From Bacteroidota bacterium (GTDB lineage: Bacteria > Bacteroidota > Bacteroidia > AKYH767-A > OLB10): 64,000 nucleotides of DNA. The position numbers and the translations under genes are program-made. The stretch lies in assembly GCA_016713925.1 (NCBI GenBank), contig JADJOH010000007.1, positions 483,501 to 547,500 of the forward strand. Reading direction: 5' to 3'. The notes below the pieces were generated by a model. The model worked only from the letters and a program-made list of their open reading frames with translations, was not told where the DNA came from and did no database searches. Positions 7,775 to 15,931 of the stretch are shown here, one piece after another; the first letter of the stretch is position 1; every line of letters begins with the position of its first letter.

Positions 7775-8688
7775 CAGGAATGTTGTTTATTGTTGCCGTA
7801 GGGTGTATACATCGTTACTCCGCGCTCGTTAAATTGTTTGATCATAACTTCCAGCATCAAAGCAGCATCTATCAGCATGGCCTCAGCCTCTCCTATCTTA
7901 CCGTTAAGCAAAACGAGCTCTTTCTCAAAGATCGGTTTCAGTGCATCGCAATTTCTTTTTACTGACCATGCGGGGTTATGAACTTTGGTATGCATCGTTC
8001 TTTGCTCTCCATAATTATCAATCATCGTCACTTGGAATATTTTTTTATCATAAACAGGATAGGGGAATTCAACGGCGTCTTCCAGGCAGTGCAAACTTGT
8101 GCCCGCTCCGTTTAGCGTGGTGCCCAACATAAGAATTTTCCCTTTTTTTTCTGCCAGTTTTCTGAAAGGTGATTTTTCATTGTAAGGTGTAAGTTGCCCG
8201 AAGTGGGTGGAGGTGTAGAATTCTGCAAGAGGACCTTGTGCACAAACGGGATCAGTAGGGTGCAAGCTGCGTATTACTCCCGGCATTTTTCGGAAAGTTT
8301 CAGTGATTAAGCCCATAGCCGATGGAGTTAGTCGCAAGTCAAAAACAGCTCCGCTTTCAAGATATTCTTTGTTTCTGCCAATCGCTGGAAATGAAGGCAT
8401 GAGTAAGGTGCCTTCCTTTCCGACTGCTTCACGTAAAGCTGCAATGACAGCACTTGCGCCACCCTTTACAAATCCAATTTTACTCAGGCTACTATGTACT
8501 AATACCGAATCGCCGTTGCTGAGACCAAGATTTTTTAATTGAGTGGTTATTTCAGAAAGGGAGATTCCTCCATACTGCTCCTGTTTTTTGAGTGACCTTC
8601 TTCTCAGTGCCTTCTTAATACGTTTCGCTGATTCCAGCCACGACTCCGGACTGAACCTTAATACCAACTGACGTAATTTTAAATTCAT
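7774..8688 (-). CDS. AAC(3)-family N-acyltransferase
   Basis: The 304-residue protein has the AAC(3)/YokD fold signature: LGLSNGDSVLVHSSLSKIGFVKGGASAVI, then GTLLMPSFPA, HPTDPVCAQG, and SPFRKLAEKKGKILMLGTTLNGAGTSLHCLED. The family includes aminoglycoside 3-N-acetyltransferases, but many members lie in polysaccharide clusters and acylate amino sugars. Flanked on both sides by deacetylase-like genes with overlapping starts and stops, this one is more likely to re-acylate a sugar amine than to give antibiotic resistance. Acyl donor would be acetyl-CoA or a related acyl-CoA. Confidence 0.82.
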   Translation of the reverse strand: MNLKLRQLVLRFSPESWLESAKRIKKALRRRSLKKQEQYGGISLSEITTQLKNLGLSNGDSVLVHSSLSKIGFVKGGASAVIAALREAVGKEGTLLMPSFPAIGRNKEYLESGAVFDLRLTPSAMGLITETFRKMPGVIRSLHPTDPVCAQGPLAEFYTSTHFGQLTPYNEKSPFRKLAEKKGKILMLGTTLNGAGTSLHCLEDAVEFPYPVYDKKIFQVTMIDNYGEQRTMHTKVHNPAWSVKRNCDALKPIFEKELVLLNGKIGEAEAMLIDAALMLEVMIKQFNERGVTMYTPYGNNKQHS

Positions 8689-10031
8689 AAAGTATGAAGT
8701 GTTTTTACGGGAACGTCCTTCATGGCGTAGATGACGATATCTTCATATACATCCCGCCATCCTTTCCATTCCTCTTTATCGTTAACACTTTGATTATGCC
8801 ACAAGGTGACGAAAGTCCCGTTAACCGCCTTTACTTCGTCTATTAGTGTTTTTGCTCTGTGAATTGCTTCCTGGGGACTCAGTTTCATATAATCCTTCAT
8901 GGTCCCATCCATCAGCATAAACGGAATCAATTTTAATTTCGTGCCTACATCCAGATCCAGGTCATAAAAATTGAAACAACTGCATATACTGGCCCGGAAT
9001 CCGATTTCTGAAGCATAGCCCATTGAATAATCCTCCTTAATATCAAATTCAAGCAGGTTGCGATAGGTGTTGGGGAAAGTAACTTTCAGGAAATGTTGTC
9101 TGCTTTTAACCACTTCGCTTTTTAAAACTTTACTCAACCTTCGGACTTCTTTTCTTAACTGATCCTTGTTAACATTGCTGTAATAGGAGGGGTGAACTCC
9201 AACTTCCGCATAATCAGCGATAGATTTTATCAGGGACTGAAAATTGCGATTCCCTTCTACAGGAATGTTCTTGTCGTATTCGCCATAATCACCAACCAGG
9301 AAGAAATAGATTTGCTTCAGGTGATATTTTCGGGCAATCTCCAATTGCCATTCATAAGTGTCATATGGATCTTTTTCCAGACCGAGTAATACTTTTAATC
9401 GTTCACCAATTTTTCTAAAATTTAAGGTGAAAAGTCCTAAGGCTATAGATCCAAAATGCCGAACCATCCCCTTTTCTCTGTAAGCAAAAGCAGAGTCGAT
9501 ATCGAAAGTGGAGATATAACGATAATGAGTATCCGAAAAAACAAGTTCAGGGAAGCGTTGTTTAAGTATATGTTTTAGTTCTAATGCCCAAATATTCACC
9601 AGTGGTTTGTCCAGGAATCCTTTTTGATAGGCCAAACTCTGCTGCGGGCTGAAGCGCATATGTTCATCTTTAATATGCGGAAGATATTCTTCGTAGCGGC
9701 TTACCAGATAAAAACTGGCGGCAAACAGATCAAAAGGTACGAGATATTTAGGATGGGTTCCAAAAAAAGCAGGCATACCTTTCCATTCAAAAACATTGAT
9801 TTGCTGATCTTCAATTCCTTTTTCGAATAACAATCGGGTTGCAAAGAAGAAGGGTTCATCGCCAATAGCGTGATCACCGTAACTCATCCTCGGACCTTCG
9901 TGTTTTTTAAATACTTCAGGGTCCATAGTCGTGGTGTACGCTAACCCAAGGAGATCCGTTAATAGTAGGTCGAAAATATATTTCAACCGGGGAGATTTTT
10001 TAGACGTATAGACCAGCAGGCGATTTGTCAT
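8685..10031 (-). CDS. Polysaccharide deacetylase family protein with N-terminal extension
   Basis: 448 residues. The first ~150 (FFFATRLLFEKGIE, GTHPKYLVPFDLFAASFYLVSRYEEY) match the uncharacterised N-terminal domain common in Bacteroidota polysaccharide deacetylases. The NodB-like domain begins at STFDIDSAFAYREKG (candidate catalytic Asp pair) and continues through EVGVHPSYYSN, RQHFLKVTFPNTYRNL and TLWHNQSVND, which supply conserved His residues. No signal peptide is visible. It is first in the six-gene run and its stop overlaps the AAC(3)-like start by four bases. It probably acts with the second deacetylase-like protein on an amino-sugar polymer or its precursor. Confidence 0.82.
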   Translation of the reverse strand: MTNRLLVYTSKKSPRLKYIFDLLLTDLLGLAYTTTMDPEVFKKHEGPRMSYGDHAIGDEPFFFATRLLFEKGIEDQQINVFEWKGMPAFFGTHPKYLVPFDLFAASFYLVSRYEEYLPHIKDEHMRFSPQQSLAYQKGFLDKPLVNIWALELKHILKQRFPELVFSDTHYRYISTFDIDSAFAYREKGMVRHFGSIALGLFTLNFRKIGERLKVLLGLEKDPYDTYEWQLEIARKYHLKQIYFFLVGDYGEYDKNIPVEGNRNFQSLIKSIADYAEVGVHPSYYSNVNKDQLRKEVRRLSKVLKSEVVKSRQHFLKVTFPNTYRNLLEFDIKEDYSMGYASEIGFRASICSCFNFYDLDLDVGTKLKLIPFMLMDGTMKDYMKLSPQEAIHRAKTLIDEVKAVNGTFVTLWHNQSVNDKEEWKGWRDVYEDIVIYAMKDVPVKTLHTL

Positions 10032-10074
10032 GGATAATTAGACCTCTGATTTTGATCATTAATGCATGACCAAA

Positions 10075-10761
10075 TCAAAGCGTTCCTTCATCTGCAAAAC
10101 TATAAAAACTTGACCCTGCAATGATGATATGATCAAGAATGGATATTTCAAGCAATTTCCCGCCCTCTTTCAGCTTTCGGGTAAGTTGAATATCACTTTC
10201 ACTGGGCTTAGGGTTTGCGCTGGGATGGTTGTGACTGAGGATGATGCCACTCGCCCTTATCTGTAAGGCTTCATGAAAGATCATCTTTGGGTCTACAACT
10301 GTTCCACTTATCCCTCCCTTGCTTATCGGTCGGATGTCCAACACATGATTGGCCCGGTTAAGGAGAATAATCCAGAATTCTTCATGGGGAAGGTCGCGTA
10401 ATTGGGGCTCCAGCATATTTACTGCATCCAGACTACAGCTAATATTTTCTTTTTTTCGGGCTTCAACCGATCGACATCTTCTCCCCAATTCCATTGCAGC
10501 AACGAGTGTTATGGCTTTTACCGGACCGATTCCTTTTGTCTTAGCCAGATGTTGATATCCGGCTTTTGCCAGTTCAGGTAAGTCGTTATTGCAATAGGCA
10601 AGAACTTGCCGTGCTAAATCAATAGCCGTTTGTTCTGCAGTTCCATTTCGGAGAAGAATAGCGATCAACTCGGCATCGCTTAATGCAGAAGAACCGAGTT
10701 GTTGCATCTTTTCTCTCGGTCGATCTGCCAATGACCACTCCTTGATTGTGATGTTTTTCAT
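10075..10761 (-). CDS. radC: RadC-family JAB/MPN+ domain protein
   Basis: 228 residues. The N-terminal helix-hairpin-helix part includes GSSALSDAELIAILLRNGT and AKTKGIGPVKAITLVAAMELG. The C-terminal JAB domain has the metal-binding set ILSHNHPSANPKPSESD, with an upstream Glu in FHEALQ. RadC proteins were once linked to recombination repair, but their biochemical role is unsettled. Length and motifs are complete. It follows the rpsT terminator and is 44 bp upstream of the glycan operon. Confidence 0.93.
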   Translation of the reverse strand: MKNITIKEWSLADRPREKMQQLGSSALSDAELIAILLRNGTAEQTAIDLARQVLAYCNNDLPELAKAGYQHLAKTKGIGPVKAITLVAAMELGRRCRSVEARKKENISCSLDAVNMLEPQLRDLPHEEFWIILLNRANHVLDIRPISKGGISGTVVDPKMIFHEALQIRASGIILSHNHPSANPKPSESDIQLTRKLKEGGKLLEISILDHIIIAGSSFYSFADEGTL

Positions 10762-10815
10762 AAAGAGAACAGGGACGTAGCACTAAATAATTCACCCCTG
10801 ACCGGGCAAAAATAA

Positions 10816-10841
10816 AAACGCCTCCCCAAAGGAAGGCGTTT
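10816..10841 (-). terminator. Terminator of rpsT
   Basis: Minus-strand stem AAACGCCTtCC / GGgGAGGCGTTT followed by TTTATTTTT. It lies 25 nt past the rpsT stop. Confidence 0.88.
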
Positions 10842-10865
10842 GCAATCGTTTAAATACGAGTATGT

Positions 10866-11120
10866 TTATGCCAGACTGTTCACGTGCTTCTGGATACTGG
10901 ACTTCAGGTTAGCCGCTTTATTCTTGTGAATAACGTTTTTCTTCGCAAGACGGTCTAACATCGCGCTTAACTCAGGAACTAAAGTAGCTGCTGTGCTCTT
11001 GTCCTTTGTACCGCGAAGTTCTTTCAGCAGGTTACGGGTGGTCTTAGCTTGATAGCGGTTACGGACTCTTTTAGAGTCATTTGAACGGATGCGCTTTTCG
11101 GCTGATTTGTGATTTGCCAT
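10866..11120 (-). CDS. rpsT: Small ribosomal subunit protein bS20
   Basis: 84 residues with the S20 pattern: MANHKSAEKRIRSNDSKRVRNRYQAK at the start, a helical Lys/Arg-rich body and KKNVIHKNKAANLKSSI before the end. S20 binds 16S rRNA early in 30S assembly. Complete, followed by a strong terminator, and downstream of tRNA-Glu on the same strand, with which it may share transcription. Confidence 0.97.
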   Translation of the reverse strand: MANHKSAEKRIRSNDSKRVRNRYQAKTTRNLLKELRGTKDKSTAATLVPELSAMLDRLAKKNVIHKNKAANLKSSIQKHVNSLA

Positions 11121-11195
11121 TAGAATTTCAATGTTTAATACTAATTAATTCAGTTCACTCTTTACTTCCCACTTTCTACAGTGAGTTTACTGATT

Positions 11196-11271
11196 TGGTA
11201 GCCCGTACGGGAATCGAACCCGTGTTTCCTCCGTGAAAGGGAGATGTCCTAGACCCCTAGACGAACGGGCC
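11196..11271 (-). tRNA. tRNA-Glu (UUC)
   Basis: The minus strand reads a complete 76-nt cloverleaf. Acceptor GGCCCGT pairs with ACGGGCT (G-U at the first pair), followed by the discriminator A and an encoded CCA. The anticodon loop CTTTCAC gives UUC, and the T arm CGGGTTCGATTCCCG is canonical. Confidence 0.98.
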
Positions 11272-11300
11272 ATAGGGGATGTTTCTTACGAAACGGAGCG

Positions 11301-11330
11301 CAAAATTAGCGCAATATTTGGAATAGGCAA
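11301..11330 (-). promoter_or_regulatory. -33/-7 promoter of tRNA-Glu
   Basis: On the minus strand TTG (11328-11330) and TAATTTTG (11301-11308) are separated by 19 nt, and the tRNA 5' end follows about 30 nt later. Confidence 0.65.
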
Positions 11331-11352
11331 GCCTTAAATGCTTTTTTTCCAA

Positions 11353-12717
11353 TTAGATTTCTCTGTTTGGGTCAAATTGTTCCAAATAATCAGCTACTCT
11401 CCTGATAAAACTGCCACCCAAACTGCCATCTACCACTCTATGGTCATAACTCATGGATAAGAACATCATATGACGGATACCAATTGTGTCACCCTGAGGT
11501 GTTTCAATAACTGCAGGTTTTTTGCGAATCGCTCCTACGGCCATAATAGCTACCTGTGGTTGATTAATAATAGGAGTCCCCATCACGTTTCCAAAACTGC
11601 CCACATTGGTCATGGTGTATGTACCACCCTGAATTTCATCAGGTTGTAATTTATTTTGACGTGCACGGTTTGCTAAATCATTCACAGCCTTTGTCAAACC
11701 GATCAGATTCATCCGATCTGCATTTTTAATTACAGGGACAATAAGATTTCCGGAAGGGAGAGCTGTGGCCATTCCAATATTGATGTTCTTTTTGACCAGA
11801 ATACGGGTTCCTTCCACACTTACATTGATCATAGGGAAGTCCTTGATGGTCTTCACAATTGCTTCAATGAAGACGGGTGTATAGGTGATTTTTTCTCCTT
11901 CTCTTTTCTCAAATGATTTTTTAATCCGCTCTCTCCACATGACGATATTGGTCACATCTGCTTCCACATAAGAGGTTACATGGGGAGAAGTTTGCTTGCT
12001 CATCACCATATGATCGGCAATAAGTTTCCGCATGCGGTCCATTTCAATAATTTCTACATCTCCGGAGAGGGAAGTAGATGGTTTGGTTGCCGGAAGGGGT
12101 GCAGGTTCTGCTACGCGTGTAGTTTGAGGAGGCGGTACAGGAGTTGGTGCAGGAGCAGCTATAACTTGCGGAATCTGACCATTCTTTTTCAATTCAACAA
12201 AGCCTAGAATATCTTTTTTAGTCACCCTTCCTTCTGCACCTGTGCCGGGAATATTATCCAGTTCACTTTGGCTGATACCTTCTGTACCTGCAATTGTTCT
12301 CACCAACGGCGAATAAAATCGATTCCCATTATTAATAGAGACAGCCGGGACAGCCGATGGGGTAGGTGTAAAAGGAACTGTTTCAACTACTTCCGATGTG
12401 ATTTTTTGAGGGGCAGGAGTGGTTGGAGCAGGTGTAGCGAGCATTTGCCCATTCCCTGAAACTGATCCATTAGATCCTTCTGTTGAAATAATTGCGATGG
12501 CAGTTCCTACCTGAACAACATCGCCTTCATTAAAAAGCCTCTTGGTAAGGATGCCACCGGCTGTTGAAGGGACCTCAGAATCAACTTTGTCAGTAGCAAT
12601 TTCTAATAAAGATTCATCGGCGTCTATACGATCCCCTTCGTTTTTAAGCCATTTGATTATCGTCGCTTCGTGAACACTTTCACCCATTTTGGGCATTTTC
12701 AGTTCTACCTGTGCCAT
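11353..12717 (-). CDS. Dihydrolipoyl acyltransferase, E2 of a 2-oxoacid dehydrogenase
   Basis: 454 residues in the standard E2 order: a lipoyl domain (about 1-80, lipoylated Lys in ATDKVDSEV), an Ala/Pro/Thr linker, a peripheral-subunit-binding domain (RFYSPLVRTIAGTEGISQSELDNIPGTGAEGRVTKKDI is the full span, about 132-170), a second Pro-rich linker, and a catalytic domain with YDHRVVDGSLGG providing His and Asp. The enzyme moves acyl groups from E1-bound thiamine to CoA. The natural partner is the fused E1 at 23955-25955, whose architecture resembles branched-chain 2-oxoacid dehydrogenase E1, so isovalerate or pyruvate-type substrates are likely. The exact specificity is not readable. Confidence 0.92.
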   Translation of the reverse strand: MAQVELKMPKMGESVHEATIIKWLKNEGDRIDADESLLEIATDKVDSEVPSTAGGILTKRLFNEGDVVQVGTAIAIISTEGSNGSVSGNGQMLATPAPTTPAPQKITSEVVETVPFTPTPSAVPAVSINNGNRFYSPLVRTIAGTEGISQSELDNIPGTGAEGRVTKKDILGFVELKKNGQIPQVIAAPAPTPVPPPQTTRVAEPAPLPATKPSTSLSGDVEIIEMDRMRKLIADHMVMSKQTSPHVTSYVEADVTNIVMWRERIKKSFEKREGEKITYTPVFIEAIVKTIKDFPMINVSVEGTRILVKKNINIGMATALPSGNLIVPVIKNADRMNLIGLTKAVNDLANRARQNKLQPDEIQGGTYTMTNVGSFGNVMGTPIINQPQVAIMAVGAIRKKPAVIETPQGDTIGIRHMMFLSMSYDHRVVDGSLGGSFIRRVADYLEQFDPNREI

Positions 12718-12859
12718 AGATTTTTAATTCTTCGGGTTCTACCTTTTAAGATCGGACGAAGTTAGGAATTATTAGCCTCATCAGGCGTTTTCTACGCTTC
12801 AGAATTCAAATCTATATCCGTTACAATAGGAAATATGGTTAATCGTCATTACCCTTGCA

Positions 12860-13456
12860 ATGTCAACGACCTCAACTTATAACCTTCCGATGGCTACACA
12901 GGACGAAACCATTCTCAATGCGGTGAAGCAGTACCGCAAGAGATTGTATGATTTCATTCGTGTGCGCGTCAAGGAAAGTGCTGATGCTGAAGATATTTTA
13001 CAAGATGTCTTCTATGAATTAACTTCCAGTTATCGTGTTTTACAACCTGTAGAACAAATGGCCGCCTGGCTTTTTCGGGTCGCACGCAATAAAATCACCG
13101 ATAGATACCGAAAACATAAACCTTTGTTGTATGATGATATGCATCAGGGAAATTCGGAAGATGGTGAACCCAATTCCTTCCTGGAAGAATTGTTGGGAGC
13201 AGGTGATGATCCCGGATTTTTATCCAAAGACAATGAGTTAATCCGTGAAGCATTACTTAAAGCATTAGAAGAGCTTCCTTCCGAACAAAGAGATGTTTTT
13301 GTGCAACATGAATTGGATCAGCGAAGTTTCAAAGAAATTAGTGACGAAACAGGAGTACCGGTAAATACCCTTCTCTCCAGAAAACATTACGCAGTGAAAT
13401 TCTTAAGAAAGAGATTAACTTCATTATATAAAGAATTGTTCGATGATATCGAATAG
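12860..13456 (+). CDS. ECF-type RNA polymerase sigma factor
   Basis: 198 residues. Region 2 is YDFIRVRVKESADAEDILQDVFYEL with AWLFRVARNKITDRYRKHK, and region 4 is LEELPSEQRDVFVQHELDQRSFKEISDETGVPVNTLLSRKHYAVKFLRKRL. There is no sigma-1.1 or region 3. The next gene on the same strand, 154 bp on, encodes a small two-helix membrane protein that could serve as a partner, but it lacks recognisable anti-sigma motifs. A weak box TACCCTTG ends 2 nt before the ATG. Regulon unknown. Confidence 0.9.
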   Translation: MSTTSTYNLPMATQDETILNAVKQYRKRLYDFIRVRVKESADAEDILQDVFYELTSSYRVLQPVEQMAAWLFRVARNKITDRYRKHKPLLYDDMHQGNSEDGEPNSFLEELLGAGDDPGFLSKDNELIREALLKALEELPSEQRDVFVQHELDQRSFKEISDETGVPVNTLLSRKHYAVKFLRKRLTSLYKELFDDIE

Positions 13457-13460
13457 GAAC

Positions 13461-13504
13461 TCTCGTCATTTTCATATCATCTGCGATGATATGATCTGAC
13501 GAGA
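13461..13504. repeat. Bipartite hairpin: outer 8-bp and inner 10-bp stems
   Basis: Outer stem TCTCGTCA / TGACGAGA, then a 3-nt (TTT) against 2-nt (TC) internal loop, then inner stem TCATATCATC / GATGATATGA around loop TGC. It starts 4 nt after the sigma-factor stop, so it may also end that transcript, but no T-run follows. Confidence 0.8.
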
Positions 13505-13509
13505 TGGGA

Positions 13510-13523
13510 GGAGCGCTCGCTCC
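13510..13523. repeat. Short GC-rich palindrome
   Basis: GGAGCG-CT-CGCTCC, a 6-bp stem with a 2-nt centre, between two larger hairpins. Confidence 0.6.
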
Positions 13524-13533
13524 GACCTTAACC

Positions 13534-13591
13534 TTAAACCATGAAGCAGAATCGCGAAAAGCGATACGCTTCATGGGACCCCTTAAACTTT
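13534..13591. repeat. 58-bp repeat element with AGA/AC hairpin, copy 1
   Basis: Identical over 58 bp to 33839-33896. The hairpin at 13539-13576 has a 9-bp outer stem CCATGAAGC / GCTTCATGG, an asymmetric AGA/AC internal loop, and a 5-bp inner stem ATCGC / GCGAT around GAAAA. It is embedded in ACCTTAAACC-type 7-mer words. Confidence 0.92.
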
Positions 13592-13610
13592 AAACCTTAA
13601 ACATTCAACT

Positions 13611-13931
13611 ATGAACTCTAATTTTATTCTCAAAGCTGTCGCAGGATTTATTGCGATGTTCTTAATCGTCGGTGTTGTGCTGATGTACTTATGGAATTGG
13701 TTAATGCCAGAATTATTCCAATGGCAAACGATTACCATATTTCAGGCATGGGGTTTATTGTTAATTGCTAAAATACTATTCGGTGGAGGTGGAGGACATT
13801 TTAAGAACAAATGGAAGGGAGCCTGGGGAGAACATATGAAACAAAAGTTGGAGGCAATGTCTCCTGATGAAAGGGAACGCTGTCGTCAACAATTAGAAGC
13901 ACGTTGTGGGAAATGGAAGAAGGAAGCATGA
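13611..13931 (+). CDS. Small two-helix membrane protein
   Basis: 106 residues. Helix 1 spans about 7-31 (AVAGFIAMFLIVGVVLMYLW), helix 2 about 40-57 (TITIFQAWGLLLIAKILF), followed by GGGGGH and a basic then acidic tail (EAMSPDERERCRQQLEARCGKW). It lies 154 bp downstream of the ECF sigma factor on the same strand. Similar small proteins accompany sigma factors in this phylum, so a membrane sensor or regulator role is possible but unproven. Two cysteines in the tail are six residues apart. Confidence 0.78.
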   Translation: MNSNFILKAVAGFIAMFLIVGVVLMYLWNWLMPELFQWQTITIFQAWGLLLIAKILFGGGGGHFKNKWKGAWGEHMKQKLEAMSPDERERCRQQLEARCGKWKKEA

Positions 13932-14083
13932 AAATTATCTTTTTTTAAAAGTGGAAGTTTTATTTTTTTGCTGCTTTGGAAATTTTATATCTAGTATAGT
14001 ATTTCATGATGATTCAAGTAATGATTTTATATTCTTTAACCAAAATGTGAGCGCTTCTAAATTCTAATTAACAGGAACTCTCA

Positions 14084-15118
14084 TTATATTTTTTTGTAAA
14101 TTCCTGATGATCTGACTTTTTTAAGCCATCCATTATTGGCAACATTAAACCGATAGCCTAGAATGAAGGTGCCGGAAATGAACGAGGGTTGAATATTGAC
14201 TCCTTTACCTTTTATCCAATGCCGATCGTTGGTTCCGGTGACCAACAGGAAAAATCGTTCTGCATTGTAGCCCAAGGATACTCTGGTATCAAGTAGTAGA
14301 GTTGCATAATAGCCGGAAGTCCCTTTTTTATTCAGATAATGATAATGGCGTTGTTGAGCATGTAAGCTGGGAACGAATAATAAATTTGCAAAGAAACGCT
14401 TGAAAAAAACAAGTGTTCCTGTCAAGCCGGCTCCTACCCCGAAACCCGTATGCGAAAGACCTTTTATAGTACTTGAATTTCCGTATTCGTTTTGAAGCAA
14501 TGCTGGAATCATGGAAGAGTCGGACATGATTCGTTCATTCATAAAATTAGCTGTTAACACTCCGGAAAAAGACGAGCGCAGTTGCCGGAAGCCACACGAG
14601 TAAACAGATTTGTAAGCGAATTTATTATGATTTGTGAAATAATAAATCTTGGCTTTAATGAGGTTGGCACTCATGCCCGACGATTTGAAATAGGGAGTCG
14701 TGTCATTAAATTGAGGGATATAATTTCCTGATGTCTCGTCGTAAAATCCTTTAAAGAACCGGTAACTGCCTTCAAATAAAATTTTGTTGGATCCAATCCC
14801 AAGGAAAAAATTGCTGTTTCGGGTATTGCCTTTCCTTTCGTTGAGCTTTTCCTTGGTTTTGAATAATAGCTTTAAAGCCAACTTGTCAAAATCTGCAATA
14901 AAGCCGATGGCATTGCGTGCTTCTGTATCGAAATTAATAGCAGTTGCAGAGCCAGTATCTGCACTTATGTCAATATTATAACTGCGCTCAGACACTACAA
15001 GCCCCAGACTCAATCTGTTCTTACAAGAAACGTAAAAAGTAGTATCCCAGTTCTCTTGTGCAAATGTTCTTGTGCTGAGGTTGAATAGTAACACAAAGGC
15101 AAACATTTTGTTAAACAT
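14084..15118 (-). CDS. Outer-membrane beta-barrel protein, DUF4421-like
   Basis: 344 residues with a signal peptide (cleavage probably after TFAQ at about 21). The remainder alternates short amphipathic strands: RLSLGLVVSERSYNIDI, NFFLGIGSNKILFEGSYRFFKGFYDE, HTGFGVGAGLTGTLVFFKRFFANLLFVPSLHAQQ and a closing GTFILGYRF. This fits the DUF4421 family of Bacteroidota outer-membrane proteins, whose function is unknown. The gene stands alone with a TACTTTTG box four bases before its ATG. Confidence 0.8.
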   Translation of the reverse strand: MFNKMFAFVLLFNLSTRTFAQENWDTTFYVSCKNRLSLGLVVSERSYNIDISADTGSATAINFDTEARNAIGFIADFDKLALKLLFKTKEKLNERKGNTRNSNFFLGIGSNKILFEGSYRFFKGFYDETSGNYIPQFNDTTPYFKSSGMSANLIKAKIYYFTNHNKFAYKSVYSCGFRQLRSSFSGVLTANFMNERIMSDSSMIPALLQNEYGNSSTIKGLSHTGFGVGAGLTGTLVFFKRFFANLLFVPSLHAQQRHYHYLNKKGTSGYYATLLLDTRVSLGYNAERFFLLVTGTNDRHWIKGKGVNIQPSFISGTFILGYRFNVANNGWLKKVRSSGIYKKI

Positions 15119-15122
15119 GACG

Positions 15123-15130
15123 CAAAAGTA
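15123..15130 (-). promoter_or_regulatory. -7 box (TACTTTTG) of the DUF4421-like gene
   Basis: Minus-strand TAnnTTTG match ending 4 nt before the ATG at 15118; predicts a leaderless or nearly leaderless message. Confidence 0.5.
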
Positions 15131-15467
15131 TTCTAAAGAAAATTAGAAATGAATTTGTCCTTTTCTATTTAGTTGGTTAATAGAAATCTAAATCTAGCGC
15201 TTAATGAAATGTTATTTACTTCGGGCTACCGGCTATGGGCTATCACTACCTTTTACGCGTTATAGTAAGAGTAGCACCGCTCTGCATTGCGAGTTGTATT
15301 CTTCACAGGAAAATGAGCCTGGTGACTTTGTGCTAAGTATTTAGAGTATGAAGTATCAAACAATAGAATAGATGGATAAGTTGGATATTAATATTCAGGT
15401 TGCCACAAAACACTTAACCTTGGCAATAATAGATATTATCAACCCATCGCGAAGCTTCACGATTAAA
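15131..15467. other. Non-coding gap with a decayed GCTWCCG array
   Basis: No gene is supported here. At 15227-15247 three heptamers (GCTACCG, GCTATGG, GCTATCA) resemble the 7-mer arrays elsewhere. The rest is A+T-rich sequence without clear hairpins. Confidence 0.6.
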
Positions 15468-15890
15468 TTAGTTCTTATTCTCAGCATCCTTTTGACCTTC
15501 TTCTGTTTCGGTAGAATTCAATTTTTCCTGATTGTTGCGGTCTTCAATTCTTTTTTTAACCTGTGTTCTGCGTTGATCCTTCATGGCTTCATATTTCTCC
15601 AGTTGTTCAGGGTCAAGAATCGCTTTTACTTCGTTATCAAATGTTTGACGAGCTTCTAACGATTTTTCACGGTCACTGCTACGTTGTGCTTCAACTTTTA
15701 AAGCTGCAGCTTTTACTTTTGAAGTTTGATCGTCATTGAGTAAGAGTTTTGCTTTTAATAATTCTGTGCGTTTTTCAGCCCTTTGTTCAGGTGTTAACTG
15801 CTGCGCTGCTTGTCTTTTTTCCTGCGCTTCTGCATTGTTTACGAATGAAATTCCGAGTATGAATACGATCAGGCAAATTATGTTTTTCAT
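15468..15890 (-). CDS. Small secreted helical protein, unknown function
   Basis: 140 residues. A signal peptide (about 1-22, ending NNAEAQ) is followed by a highly charged, alpha-helical body with LTPEQRAEKRTELLKAKLLLNDDQTSKV and ILDPEQLEKYEAM. The paired LTPEQ/LNDDQ and LDPEQ elements resemble periplasmic Spy/CpxP-like or DUF4890-type proteins of Bacteroidota. A chaperone-like or envelope-stress role is possible. It has its own TATATTTG box and no obvious operon partners. Confidence 0.75.
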   Translation of the reverse strand: MKNIICLIVFILGISFVNNAEAQEKRQAAQQLTPEQRAEKRTELLKAKLLLNDDQTSKVKAAALKVEAQRSSDREKSLEARQTFDNEVKAILDPEQLEKYEAMKDQRRTQVKKRIEDRNNQEKLNSTETEEGQKDAENKN

Positions 15891-15914
15891 AGTTATACGT
15901 TTAGTTTAAGATAT

Positions 15915-15922
15915 CAAATATA
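15915..15922 (-). promoter_or_regulatory. -7 box (TATATTTG) of the Spy-like gene
   Basis: Minus-strand TAnnTTTG match 24 nt before the ATG at 15890. Confidence 0.5.
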
Positions 15923-15931
15923 TGAATTAGT

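Noticed and set aside
7774..8688. Aminoglycoside resistance gene
   Set aside because: The AAC(3) fold is present, but the gene is embedded in a coupled glycan-modifying operon, so a sugar substrate is more likely.
12847..12857. Full-strength TAnnTTTG promoter for the sigma factor
   Set aside because: The candidate TACCCTTG has a mismatch and ends only two bases from the ATG; I kept it as a remark only.
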